The notes under the pieces: model-generated | What the model was told of the DNA's origin: nothing | The model's input: only the letters and a program-made list of their open reading frames with translations | Databases searched by the model: none | Translations under genes and position numbers: made by a program | In this document: positions 1 through 8,807 of the stretch, one piece after another | Numbering within the stretch: position 1 is the first letter of the stretch | Layout: each line of letters begins with the position of its first letter | Source of the DNA: Rickettsiales bacterium | GTDB taxonomy: Bacteria > Pseudomonadota > Alphaproteobacteria > Rickettsiales > UBA998 | Length of the DNA: 64,000 nucleotides | NCBI GenBank assembly: GCA_028279475.1 | Contig: JANQNR010000004.1 | Span: 124,001 to 188,000 of the forward strand | Direction of reading: 5' to 3'

Positions 1-306
1 GATGGCATCAACAGCTTTAACAGCCAGCAAATGCCGGATGGCACCTACCAGATTGTAGTCAGTGCCAGGGGGACGGGCGATAGCGAGCTGGACGTCACAA
101 CTTTCACTACCGGGCGAGTGACATCTGCCGAAGTGGATGCAGAAGGGCAGACACTCTTAACGGTTGGTACGACAAAAGTGCCGGTGAGCGATGTGCGGGC
201 GGTGCGTGAAATCACAACGGCACCAAACGTCGTTGATGAGGTGGCAGCCAATGACAATACGGGTGATGAGGAATCATCCTCGGATGACACAGAATTATCA
301 GGTTAA
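1..306 (+). CDS. flgD: Flagellar hook-capping protein FlgD, 3' part
   Basis: The reading frame is open from base 1, so the gene is cut by the window edge; the ORF-track Met at base 31 is internal. About 101 C-terminal residues remain. They carry the FlgD pattern of a DGTYQIVV strand, a polar loop and a TTGRV-SAEV segment, followed by an acidic tail. FlgD forms the temporary cap on which FlgE subunits polymerise during hook assembly. The stop is 15 bp before flgE, whose strong AGGAGG site follows directly, so the two are almost certainly co-transcribed. The identification rests on the short C-terminal signature plus the flgE neighbour. Confidence 0.8.
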   Translation, partial: DGINSFNSQQMPDGTYQIVVSARGTGDSELDVTTFTTGRVTSAEVDAEGQTLLTVGTTKVPVSDVRAVREITTAPNVVDEVAANDNTGDEESSSDDTELSG

Positions 307-321
307 CAGGAGGGTTTTTCC

Positions 322-3165
322 ATGACACTTTACGGAGCATTATTTACAGGCGTATCCGGGTTAGATACGCAGGGGCAGAAAATCGGGATCATTTCCGATA
401 ACATCGCCAATGTGAACACAGTCGGCTATAAGGAAGCCGAGGCACAGTTTGAAACATTAGTGATTAACCAGTCTAACCAATCGGCCTATTCACCAGGTGG
501 AGCACGTAATGAAACACGCTTGAACATTGATAAGCAGGGCATTATTACGTCAACATCCGCTCCATCGGATATTGCTATTTCCGGGGATGGGTTCTTTGTC
601 GTCAACGCATCCGCTGATGGTTCGTCACAGGATCTTTATTCGCGTGCCGGGTCGTTCCGTCAGGATTCTCTGGGGAACTTTGTGAACTCTCAGGGGTTTT
701 TCCTGCAGGCATGGCCACTGGATCGCGATGGCCGTCTACCGGGACAGGTTGGTAACCTGAATACAATTTCCAGCGCGAACCTGGAGAGCCTGGAAACAGT
801 CAATATTGAAGCGGCCAGTGGTGTGGCGCAGGCAACAACGGAAGTCGCGTTCGGGATTAATCTGAATGCCGGTGAAGATGTTTATCCGGGTGCCAGCGCA
901 ACCATCAGCATGGATCCATTGGCTACGAACAATTTCGGCATTGATGCCGATACCATTATTGTGCCGGATGAAGCATCTGCTACGGCACCGCTATTCGGAC
1001 TGTCAACGCCCAACAACATTGCCCGCGGCGATCAGTTTACCGTGACTACCGGCAATGGGCTAAGCTATGATTATCAGTATGGCGGGTTCAGTATCGGACG
1101 GCAGGTGAGCAGCTCTAACCTTGCGACAAATACCGGTGATCGTAACACGGATTTATCATCCACAGACATTATCGGTGCGGGGGGGAGTATTACCCTTAAC
1201 AACGGTGACAGTTTCTATACTGTGGATGTTGGTGCCGCGCATGGCCTGTCGGTGGGTGATCAGGTGCTACTCAGCGGGGTGACGCTGGCCGGTCCATCGA
1301 ACGTGCCGATTTCGGAATTTAATGGTGTTGTGACTGTTGCATCGACGCCGGCTGCAAACACGTTTACTGTGTCAACGACGGTAGCGCATGCCAACCCGAA
1401 TACGACGGCGGCAACCGCTTTGTATAATACCCGTATTTATGCAGGAAATGTACTCGATGCAACAACGACATCACAGTCTTTCTTCCAAAGCACAGATCTT
1501 AATAATTATACTACGGCGGCGCGGAGCTTTACTATTGCCAATGCCAGTATTCCTAATGGAACAGCTACGTTCACCTATACGGCATCAAGCCCGAACACGG
1601 CGGCTGGACAGTTTAACTCCATGCTTACATTGGCGGAAGCCATTAATGATACGTCCGGATTGTCTGCACGCATTGTCGACGGGCGCTTGGTTGTGGGTGC
1701 ATCCGATGCCAATGAGTCGATTACCTTTGCCAATGTTGATTCAGCTGGTAGCGGTGGTTTGCTGGGAATTGACTGGCTAACTGAGCTTGATCTTGCTGAT
1801 GTGGCTGCGGGGAGCCGGCGTTTTTCAACGATGAATAATTTGGCGACCTTGGTGAATGCCGACGAGGGTGTGACAGCCGTCGTGAGTGATCCGCTATCCC
1901 AGGCAACGTTGGACATTCGTGTGGATGACCCGCTGGATACAATTCGCTTTACCGATTTCTTGGGTACGGCGACCGCTTTACCGAATGATCCGTTAACCGT
2001 AGCCGCGTTTCCGGGGGCAGGTGGTGCGGGTACCATTGATATTACCATTACCCAGAACGCGCATACGTTCAATATTGGTGACAATATCGTGCTTAGCGGG
2101 TTGGCCGATTACGGGGTCATCCCTAACCAGGTAACAGCCGCGGAACTAAACACTACACACACGATTACCAACGTGAATGCCGGGGTGGACTATACCATTA
2201 CCGTGACTACGGCAGCAGCGGCAGCGCCGGCTGGTGCGGGTGGTGGTGCTGCCGGGATGGTGCAAGCAACCAATATCGGTAGTTTGTTGGCAGAATTTGG
2301 GATTGTGACCTCACTGAACGGTGGAGCCTATGTGCGTGGTGACTCAGGAAACCTGGGGCCGGTTTATGATTCTGCCGGCAGTAATGGTCAGAATATGGCT
2401 TCCGGTGATATTACGGCTCACTTCAGCCGTACCCTGACCGTCTATGATTCGCTGGGAGCGGGACATGACTTACGCGTTGCTTACCTTAAGACGGGTGAAA
2501 ATGAATGGGCGGTAGAAATCTTTGCCGTTGATGAAACCGAGGTTAGCTCGACGCTTCCCAATGGGCAGGTGGCATCCGGTACCATTCTCTTTAATGGAGA
2601 TGCGTCACTGAGGAGTGTGTCCAGTTCCTTGACGGGGGCGACGACAATCAACTGGACGAATGGAGCCATTGCAAGCAGTATCGAGTTTGATTGGGGAACG
2701 GCAGGCTTCCCATTTGGTACAACAGGGGCGACATTGATTGGTGATACGGATGGGCTGAGTCAGTTCGATTCTGCCTATAATGTAGCATTCCTGAACCAGA
2801 ACGGTGCACCGGTTGGTGAGTTGATCAGTGTGACCATTGACTCGGATGGGTTTGTCATTGCCAGCTTCTCAAATGGAGAGAATCAGCAGCTTTACAAAAT
2901 TCCATTGGCGGACTTCACCAATCCGAACGGGTTGAAAGCCATTTCCGGGAATGTGTATTCCGAAACCAATGAGTCCGGTGAAGTGAACCTGCGTGAAGCG
3001 GGCACCAGTGGCGTCGGTGACATTGTATCCAACGCACTTGAGGCCTCGAACGTCGACCTTGCAGAGCAATTGACGGATATGATTGTCGCGCAGCGGGCGT
3101 ATCAGTCCAACACGCGGGTGATTAGTACGTCGGATGAGTTGCTGGAGCAGTTGAACCAGATCTAA
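322..3165 (+). CDS. flgE: Flagellar hook protein FlgE, oversized
   Basis: FlgE polymerises into the hook that joins the rod to the filament. The N-terminus (MTLYGALFTGVSGLDTQG, then DNIANVNTVGYK) is the flagellar rod/hook signature. The C-terminus (NALEASNVDLAEQLTDMI, then AQRAYQSNTRV) is the matching D0 helix. At 947 residues it is about twice the size of enteric FlgE (around 400). The extra length lies in the middle, where two similar beta-rich modules occur near residues 285-355 and 565-635. Each has an AH-(x)n-GD-(x)n-LSG core and ends in a TxTVxTT strand. An AGGAGG ribosome site fixes the start. It lies directly after flgD. Confidence 0.95.
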   Translation: MTLYGALFTGVSGLDTQGQKIGIISDNIANVNTVGYKEAEAQFETLVINQSNQSAYSPGGARNETRLNIDKQGIITSTSAPSDIAISGDGFFVVNASADGSSQDLYSRAGSFRQDSLGNFVNSQGFFLQAWPLDRDGRLPGQVGNLNTISSANLESLETVNIEAASGVAQATTEVAFGINLNAGEDVYPGASATISMDPLATNNFGIDADTIIVPDEASATAPLFGLSTPNNIARGDQFTVTTGNGLSYDYQYGGFSIGRQVSSSNLATNTGDRNTDLSSTDIIGAGGSITLNNGDSFYTVDVGAAHGLSVGDQVLLSGVTLAGPSNVPISEFNGVVTVASTPAANTFTVSTTVAHANPNTTAATALYNTRIYAGNVLDATTTSQSFFQSTDLNNYTTAARSFTIANASIPNGTATFTYTASSPNTAAGQFNSMLTLAEAINDTSGLSARIVDGRLVVGASDANESITFANVDSAGSGGLLGIDWLTELDLADVAAGSRRFSTMNNLATLVNADEGVTAVVSDPLSQATLDIRVDDPLDTIRFTDFLGTATALPNDPLTVAAFPGAGGAGTIDITITQNAHTFNIGDNIVLSGLADYGVIPNQVTAAELNTTHTITNVNAGVDYTITVTTAAAAAPAGAGGGAAGMVQATNIGSLLAEFGIVTSLNGGAYVRGDSGNLGPVYDSAGSNGQNMASGDITAHFSRTLTVYDSLGAGHDLRVAYLKTGENEWAVEIFAVDETEVSSTLPNGQVASGTILFNGDASLRSVSSSLTGATTINWTNGAIASSIEFDWGTAGFPFGTTGATLIGDTDGLSQFDSAYNVAFLNQNGAPVGELISVTIDSDGFVIASFSNGENQQLYKIPLADFTNPNGLKAISGNVYSETNESGEVNLREAGTSGVGDIVSNALEASNVDLAEQLTDMIVAQRAYQSNTRVISTSDELLEQLNQI

Positions 3166-3322
3166 GGTAGCGTCATATATGGCAGCTTCTTAATGTTGAA
3201 ATTTTTTCGGAAATTTGGGCGTTGACCGCTAAGTATATCCAGATACAGCTGTATGGTTCTTATCCAAAAGCTAACGGTTGGTGTCGGTTGTATATTGGTT
3301 GTTGCTGATAAGGATCAGTCAT

Positions 3323-4033
3323 CTACCACTGATACCTGAACAATTCATGCCCGTGCTGTTTCAGCCACTGTTTAGCCCGAGACATACCGGGGCATAATGC
3401 AGCATTGAGCGCCCAGAATGCCTGGCCATGGTTCAAATGCACCAGATGGGCGCATTCATGGGCGATCACATAGTCCAGTACATAGCGAGGCGCAAATACC
3501 AGGCGTTTGGAAAACATCATGGCACCATCAGGACTGCAACTTCCCCAGCGTGATACCGGGTCGCTCAACCGTATGGTCGGTGTTTTCTGTATATCTGCAA
3601 GTAGCGGGTCTGCTAGTATGCGTGTTAGACTTTCATTGATATAACGTTTTAATTCCTGTTCCAGCAATCGCATCGCTTGTTTTCCGGATTTTGCCGGTGT
3701 AGTTGGCACGACCAGAGGGAATGGTTCCTGCTCGATCAGGCGTTCGACCGGGGTAGGTTGAATGCGATAAGAGACGCCTAACACAGGAATGATAGTGCCA
3801 TGGGATAGTGGAATGGGAGAGGGCAGGGCAGCAACGTAACCCTGCATTTGTTTGGTATGCGTTGTCAGAAAATGTTGAATCTCTTTTTGGGAGGTGCGAA
3901 ACGGTGCGGATAGCACGCAATGGCGCTTTATCGGGTGGTAACGTAGACACAAATATCGGCATCTCCGGCGTCGTTGCAGAATAATCTCAATATCGCCATT
4001 GTCAGACGGTATTGTTTTGGTTAAAACTGTCAT
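3323..4033 (-). CDS. YgjP-like (DUF45) zinc metalloprotease-type protein
   Basis: A 236-residue protein with the HECAHLVHLNHGQAFW zinc-binding motif near the C-terminus (HExxH plus a downstream H) and the preceding RWGSCS element of the YgjP/DUF45 family. These proteins resemble SprT/minigluzincin metallopeptidases. The physiological substrate is unknown; some homologues are labelled UTP pyrophosphatase. The ORF track starts at a GTG at 4057. I prefer the ATG at 4033 (MTVLTKTIP), which leaves a 25-bp gap to the divergent dnaG. No signal peptide is visible, so it is probably cytoplasmic. Confidence 0.75.
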   Translation of the reverse strand: MTVLTKTIPSDNGDIEIILQRRRRCRYLCLRYHPIKRHCVLSAPFRTSQKEIQHFLTTHTKQMQGYVAALPSPIPLSHGTIIPVLGVSYRIQPTPVERLIEQEPFPLVVPTTPAKSGKQAMRLLEQELKRYINESLTRILADPLLADIQKTPTIRLSDPVSRWGSCSPDGAMMFSKRLVFAPRYVLDYVIAHECAHLVHLNHGQAFWALNAALCPGMSRAKQWLKQHGHELFRYQW

Positions 4034-4058
4034 CTGTTTTGTCTTATTCGTAATCACT

Positions 4059-5900
4059 ATGCGTTATCCTGCATCATTTATTAACCGTGTAAAGCAACAT
4101 TTTCGCCTTTCAGAGGTGATTTCCCGCCGTGTGCCATTAAAGCGCTATGGCCGGGAATATAAAGCATGTTGTCCGTTTCATCAGGAAACCACGCCTTCCT
4201 TTACCGTGAATGACGAGAAAGGGTTTTATCATTGTTTCGGTTGTGGGGCGCACGGCGACGCCATTACTTTCCTCATGGAGCATGACCGGCTGCATTACGT
4301 CGAAGCGGTTGAAACACTGGCAAAGGATGCCGGAATTCCATTGCCTGAACCTGATAAGAAGCTTTCCCGTTACTATGATCAGGAAGAGAAGCTGCTAGGG
4401 CTGATGGACGCGGCGGCTGCATGGTTCCGCGACCAACTCTATGGCAGCGTTGGGCATTCAGCACGCTTATACCTCCATGAGCGGGGACTTGAGCGTCATA
4501 CATGTGACGAGTTTGGTATTGGTTATGCGCCACAAAAGCGTGACGGGTTGAAATTTGCCATGCAACGTTTGGGGTATACAGAAACCCAGATGGTAGATGC
4601 CGGGTTGCTTATCAAGGTAGAGGGAAAACCAACCTATGATCGGTTTCGAGGACGTATTATCTTTCCGATTGCCCGGCTTGATGGTCGTATCGTTGCATTT
4701 GGCGGCAGACATATTGACCAGAATGCCCATGGTCCGAAATATCTGAATTCACCGGAAACACTGATTTTCAAGAAGCAGGAGGTGCTCTATAATCTCCATA
4801 ACGTCCGGCGCATTGCTAAAGATGCACCTTATATCGTCGTAGTCGAAGGATATATGGATGCTATCATCCTGCATAGCCACGGTATCCCCTATGCTGTTGC
4901 ACCTTTGGGCACAGCGTTTGGTGAGCAACATTTGCAGCTATTATGGCGTTATTCCACTAACCCAATTTTGTGTTTTGATGGGGACAAAGCAGGGCAAAAA
5001 GCAATGCTGAGAGCGGCAGATGTGGCGTTGCCCCATATTCGTGTCGATTGCTTGCTACGATTTTGTGGTCTGCCAAATGGTGAAGACCCGGATTCATTTG
5101 TTCGTTCCAGCGGTGTTCAGTCATTGGAAACCCTGTTCAAGCGCGCAATGAGTGTCTCGGAACTATTGTGGAATGTGTATATCAGCAACCGGCGTTTTAA
5201 AACGCCGGAACAGCTGGCAACTGCCGAACAAGCGCTGATGAAGACTGTCAACCGGATCCAGGATAGTGGTCTGCGCCGGCGTATTACTACCTCATTTCAG
5301 AATCGTATCTGGCATATATCCAAGCAGCAGATGCTTCGGGGTATTCGGCCTGAAGGCAGGGAAGGGGTGCTACCGGTTGATAGCACAAAACTGCATGTTG
5401 CCTCAAAAAACCCGCTGGTTCCGGCCTTGGAGCAGGTCTTTGCCATTGTGGTGCGTTATCCGGCGCTGTTGAACAACGCAGAAGTAGAGCATGCATTTTA
5501 CGAATGGGACTGGAGTGAAACCTATTGTGCGGACTGTATTGCGGAAATGCTGAAGCAGACCGATTTGCTGAGTAGTTGCCGCTATGTTATGGCAGAGTTT
5601 TTGACCCGAGAATTTCCTACTACAGATATGCGTCTGCAGCAGCATTATTCGCAAGGAGTCATTCCGACACAGCTTTACGGTCAGGACGAACAGCTGGGGC
5701 TTGAAGCGGCTACCGCGCTTTTTCACAAATTAAAGCGCAAGGTAGAGCAAACCGTAATGACGCAGGAGTTATCAACGCTTGCTGGTTCCGGGAAGCTTTC
5801 CGCAGATGAAAAACGTGCGGAGCAATTGCTGGAATTGATAAAATTACAACAAAAAGCATTGTTACATGCTTCCAATTCACCGGAAGACTCTTATATATAG
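4059..5900 (+). CDS. dnaG: DNA primase DnaG
   Basis: DnaG synthesises RNA primers at the replication fork together with DnaB helicase. The start is set at ATG 4059 (MRYPASFINRVKQHF); the 20 residues upstream in the ORF track are not primase-like. The CHC2 zinc finger is visible as ACCPFHQE...HCFGCGAHGD. It is followed by the primase core (FRGRIIFPI, FGGR) and a TOPRIM domain with VVVEGYMD and the acidic FDGDKAGQKA motif. The length of 613 residues is normal. It is followed 154 bp later by rpoD, the classic dnaG-rpoD part of the macromolecular synthesis operon, here without rpsU or gatB_Yqey next to it. Confidence 0.97.
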   Translation: MRYPASFINRVKQHFRLSEVISRRVPLKRYGREYKACCPFHQETTPSFTVNDEKGFYHCFGCGAHGDAITFLMEHDRLHYVEAVETLAKDAGIPLPEPDKKLSRYYDQEEKLLGLMDAAAAWFRDQLYGSVGHSARLYLHERGLERHTCDEFGIGYAPQKRDGLKFAMQRLGYTETQMVDAGLLIKVEGKPTYDRFRGRIIFPIARLDGRIVAFGGRHIDQNAHGPKYLNSPETLIFKKQEVLYNLHNVRRIAKDAPYIVVVEGYMDAIILHSHGIPYAVAPLGTAFGEQHLQLLWRYSTNPILCFDGDKAGQKAMLRAADVALPHIRVDCLLRFCGLPNGEDPDSFVRSSGVQSLETLFKRAMSVSELLWNVYISNRRFKTPEQLATAEQALMKTVNRIQDSGLRRRITTSFQNRIWHISKQQMLRGIRPEGREGVLPVDSTKLHVASKNPLVPALEQVFAIVVRYPALLNNAEVEHAFYEWDWSETYCADCIAEMLKQTDLLSSCRYVMAEFLTREFPTTDMRLQQHYSQGVIPTQLYGQDEQLGLEAATALFHKLKRKVEQTVMTQELSTLAGSGKLSADEKRAEQLLELIKLQQKALLHASNSPEDSYI

Positions 5901-6001
5901 CGATTAATATATTATTAGGGGTCTGTGATAAATGATGCATAGTGGTAAAATATTAAATTCTTAATGGTAAGTAGGTATTCGGTTGCAGCAAAAGGAAAGT
6001 T

Positions 6002-6031
6002 TTGCTAAGCAGCCTCTCTTACCCAGATAAT
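6002..6031 (+). promoter_or_regulatory. Possible sigma-70 promoter of rpoD
   Basis: TTGCTA and GATAAT are separated by 18 bp in the dnaG-rpoD gap, with a predicted start about 17 bases before the rpoD ATG. The match is moderate and the call is by eye only. If correct, rpoD can be transcribed independently of dnaG. Confidence 0.3.
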
Positions 6032-6054
6032 ACAACGTAGGAAATCAGGCATTT

Positions 6055-8175
6055 ATGGCAAAAGCAAAAAAAGCGACAGGTGATTCTGCGAAGTCTTCGA
6101 CCAAGGATACGAAAACGACGAAAGCGGCAACAAAATCTCTACCGGCAAAGAAGGTGGCCAACTCTAATAAAAAGGTGGTTGCTGATAAGAAGGCGGTGGG
6201 GACATCGGCAGCCGATTCTCGTAAACGCGAGATGGAGTTGGTTAAAAAGCTGATGGAGCTTGGAAAGGCGCGTGGTTATGTTACTTATACAGAGTTGAAC
6301 GACCTCTTGCCTCCCTCGGAATTTTCGCCCGAGCGTGTAGACGGGGTTATCAGCGCATTGGCGCAAGTGAAGATACGGGTAATTGAGGAGAGTGAAGCGG
6401 ATAGCGCTAAAAAGAAAAGTATTCACCTTCAAGAAGAAGATGTGCTTGATGGAGAAAATAGCGAAGCTGAAACCGAAGAGGCTGAAACACCTGCCGTTGA
6501 GAATGCCGGGCGCTCCGATGACCCGGTACGCATGTATTTACGGGAAATGGGGAATGTAGAACTACTCTCCCGGGAAGGGGAAATAGAAATTGCCAAACGC
6601 ATTGAGCATGGACGCGAGATGCTGATTACGGCGCTGTGCGAAAACCCTATTGCGATGCAGCAGATTCTGAAATGGCGTGATGAGTTAAGTGCCGGGACGA
6701 TCCTTCTGCGTGAAATCGTTGACCTTGACGCCAGTTTTGGCGCTGGAACGCAAGATGAAGATGAGGATGAAACTACTGAGGAAGGTGATTCAGCAAATGA
6801 TAGCGAGTCCTCAGGTGAAGAAGGGTTTGGAGACGAAGACGAGGACGAGGACGATCTAACGGACGAAGAAGAAGGGGGCGAGTCAGATGATGATGACGAT
6901 GAAGCGCCGATGTCTCTGATCGCTATGGAAAATGCGCTATTGCCGCAAATGCTGGAGACATTGGATCAGTTTGCGGCTATCAGTAAGAAAATGCGCAGCT
7001 ACCATGAAAAGCGCCTCGATGCTGCCTTTGGCGAGGCAAAAATTACGGCCAGAGACACCAATAACTACACAAAGCATAAAACAGAACTAACCAATCTGGT
7101 GTTAGATATTAAGTTGAGTAATGCGTCAATTGAGCTGCTGACTGATACCTTATATGGCATCAATAAGCGCTTGTTTGATCATGAAGGTAAGATTCTGAAG
7201 CTGGCGGAAAAATATAAGGTAAGCCGTAAGGAGTTTCTCAAGCATTATCCGGGCAACGAGATGAATCCGAAATGGCTGGACGAGGTAGCGAAGCTTCGCA
7301 CGAAAGGCTGGAAAGAGTTTGCTAAGGAAAGCCGTAAAGACGTTGAAGAAATACGGGAAAAGATTTTCTCTGTTGGGCGTGAAGTGGGCGTCGATATTGC
7401 GGAATTTAAGCGTATGGTGGCGGATGTCCAGAAGGGTGAACGTACGACAAATCGTGCTAAGAAAGAAATGATCGAGGCTAACTTACGCCTGGTCATTTCT
7501 ATTGCCAAGAAATATACAAACCGTGGATTGCAGTTCCTTGACCTGATTCAGGAAGGAAATATTGGTCTGATGAAGGCAGTGGACAAGTTTGAATATCGTC
7601 GTGGCTATAAGTTCTCGACCTATGCAACCTGGTGGATTCGTCAGGCAATTACTCGCTCGATCGCTGATCAGGCACGCACGATCCGGATTCCGGTGCATAT
7701 GATTGAAACGATCAACAAGATTGTCCGTACCTCGCGTCAGATGTTGCATGAGATGGGACGGGAGCCAACGCCGGAAGAACTGGCGGAGCGCTTGGTAATG
7801 CCGCTCGACAAAGTGCGCAAGGTAATGAAAATCGCTAAAGAGCCGGTGAGTCTGGAAACGCCGATCGGTGATGAAGAAGATTCCCAATTAGGTGATTTTA
7901 TCGAGGATAAGAATGCGATCCTGCCGGTCGAAGCGGCGATGCAGTCGAATTTACGTGAAGTCACAACTCGAATTCTATCTAGCCTCACACCTCGAGAGGA
8001 GCGCGTATTGCGGATGCGTTTTGGTATCGGCATGAACACTGATCACACGTTGGAAGAGGTGGGACAGCAATTCTCAGTCACACGGGAGCGGATTCGTCAA
8101 ATTGAAGCCAAGGCGCTACGTAAGCTCAAACATCCGAGCCGTTCGCGCAAGATGCGTAGCTTTCTGGAGCACTAA
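6055..8175 (+). CDS. rpoD: Primary sigma factor RpoD (sigma-70)
   Basis: The housekeeping sigma subunit of RNA polymerase. Region 1.1 begins near residue 58 ([19 protein letters not shown]). Region 1.2 is [22 protein letters not shown]. Region 2 contains [29 protein letters not shown] and [17 protein letters not shown]. Regions 3 and 4 follow, ending in the [14 protein letters not shown] recognition helix. Two features are distinctive: a Lys/Thr/Ala-rich N-terminal extension of about 50 residues and a very acidic run near residues 230-284 in the non-conserved region. The length is 706 residues. An AGGAAATCAGG ribosome site precedes the ATG. Confidence 0.97.
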   Translation: MAKAKKATGDSAKSSTKDTKTTKAATKSLPAKKVANSNKKVVADKKAVGTSAADSRKREMELVKKLMELGKARGYVTYTELNDLLPPSEFSPERVDGVISALAQVKIRVIEESEADSAKKKSIHLQEEDVLDGENSEAETEEAETPAVENAGRSDDPVRMYLREMGNVELLSREGEIEIAKRIEHGREMLITALCENPIAMQQILKWRDELSAGTILLREIVDLDASFGAGTQDEDEDETTEEGDSANDSESSGEEGFGDEDEDEDDLTDEEEGGESDDDDDEAPMSLIAMENALLPQMLETLDQFAAISKKMRSYHEKRLDAAFGEAKITARDTNNYTKHKTELTNLVLDIKLSNASIELLTDTLYGINKRLFDHEGKILKLAEKYKVSRKEFLKHYPGNEMNPKWLDEVAKLRTKGWKEFAKESRKDVEEIREKIFSVGREVGVDIAEFKRMVADVQKGERTTNRAKKEMIEANLRLVISIAKKYTNRGLQFLDLIQEGNIGLMKAVDKFEYRRGYKFSTYATWWIRQAITRSIADQARTIRIPVHMIETINKIVRTSRQMLHEMGREPTPEELAERLVMPLDKVRKVMKIAKEPVSLETPIGDEEDSQLGDFIEDKNAILPVEAAMQSNLREVTTRILSSLTPREERVLRMRFGIGMNTDHTLEEVGQQFSVTRERIRQIEAKALRKLKHPSRSRKMRSFLEH

Positions 8176-8179
8176 TCTG

Positions 8180-8599
8180 TTATTTGATACCGGGTAGTTC
8201 CACTTGCGGGCTTTGCGGCAAGGGAGTCGGTTTGGTTTGCAGGCCTTCGACAGTGGTTGGGGCTGCTACAGGGAATGTCTCTTGCGATGGTAATTGCGGC
8301 GCGGTATGAGGGTATAATGTTGTATCTGCTGGAGAAGATGAAGGAGACAGGTTATAAGGATTAGCCTTTGCTCCATTAACTTCTTTCGCATTTCCTCCGA
8401 TCCTGAGCTCGAGAGTTGCTTTTGGATTGCCGTGCTCTTCAGAGAAGGTTCCTTGCACAGTAAATCCTCCGCTCTTTTGTGATTCAGCAATGCTAGCACA
8501 TTGTCCCATCAAGTTCATTAATCCATCGCTTGGATGCTCAGTGGCCTTAAATTTTTCAATCGCTGCATCACATGTTTTTCCTGAAATTGTTTTTCCCAT
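8180..8599 (-). CDS. Hypothetical protein with proline-rich tail
   Basis: I do not recognise this 139-residue protein. The first ~85 residues look folded (TISGKTCDAAIEKFKAT, then a beta-rich GGFTVQGTFSEEHGNP section). The last ~55 residues are rich in Pro, Ser and Thr and probably disordered. There are two Cys residues (11 and 34) and no signal peptide or membrane segment. An AAAGGAAATATAGAA leader gives a credible ribosome site before the ATG, which supports a real gene. It ends 4 bp after the convergent rpoD stop and is divergent from the membrane-protein gene at 8808. Confidence 0.55.
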   Translation of the reverse strand: MGKTISGKTCDAAIEKFKATEHPSDGLMNLMGQCASIAESQKSGGFTVQGTFSEEHGNPKATLELRIGGNAKEVNGAKANPYNLSPSSSPADTTLYPHTAPQLPSQETFPVAAPTTVEGLQTKPTPLPQSPQVELPGIK

Positions 8600-8762
8600 T
8601 TCTATATTTCCTTTTTTATATTAATTTACTTAAAAATACTTAGTTGTTACTATATTTATACTTGTTCATTATTACAATGAAGAGTGAAAAACATGACGAT
8701 TCCATGAAAAACGTTCATCCATATTCACGATGGCAAATGTTCACTTCTTCGCTGTCATGTAA

Positions 8763-8779
8763 CTTTCACACAGTGAAAG
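8763..8779. promoter_or_regulatory. Inverted repeat in the divergent intergenic region
   Basis: CTTTCAC-ACA-GTGAAAG is a perfect 7-bp dyad. It lies 12 bp upstream of the TATAAT box of the 449-residue gene, where the -35 element would be. The position suggests an operator for a repressor or activator, but no regulator gene is adjacent, so this is inference. Confidence 0.4.
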
Positions 8780-8791
8780 CTCACAAAAATG

Positions 8792-8797
8792 TATAAT
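8792..8797 (+). promoter_or_regulatory. TATAAT -10 box, possible leaderless promoter
   Basis: A perfect TATAAT ends 10 bp before the ATG at 8808. No -35 hexamer is evident at 16-18 bp, and no Shine-Dalgarno stands before the ATG. Transcription from this box would start within a few bases of the ATG, giving a leaderless or near-leaderless mRNA. Confidence 0.4.
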
Positions 8798-8807
8798 ATT
8801 ACCAGTT

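Noticed and set aside
1575-2084. 169-residue minus-strand ORF inside flgE
   Set aside because: It is a shadow of flgE with no ribosome site and no family features.
3999-4058. Upstream extension of dnaG in the ORF track
   Set aside because: The 20 residues are not primase-like and overlap the divergent YgjP-like gene; ATG 4059 matches the family start.
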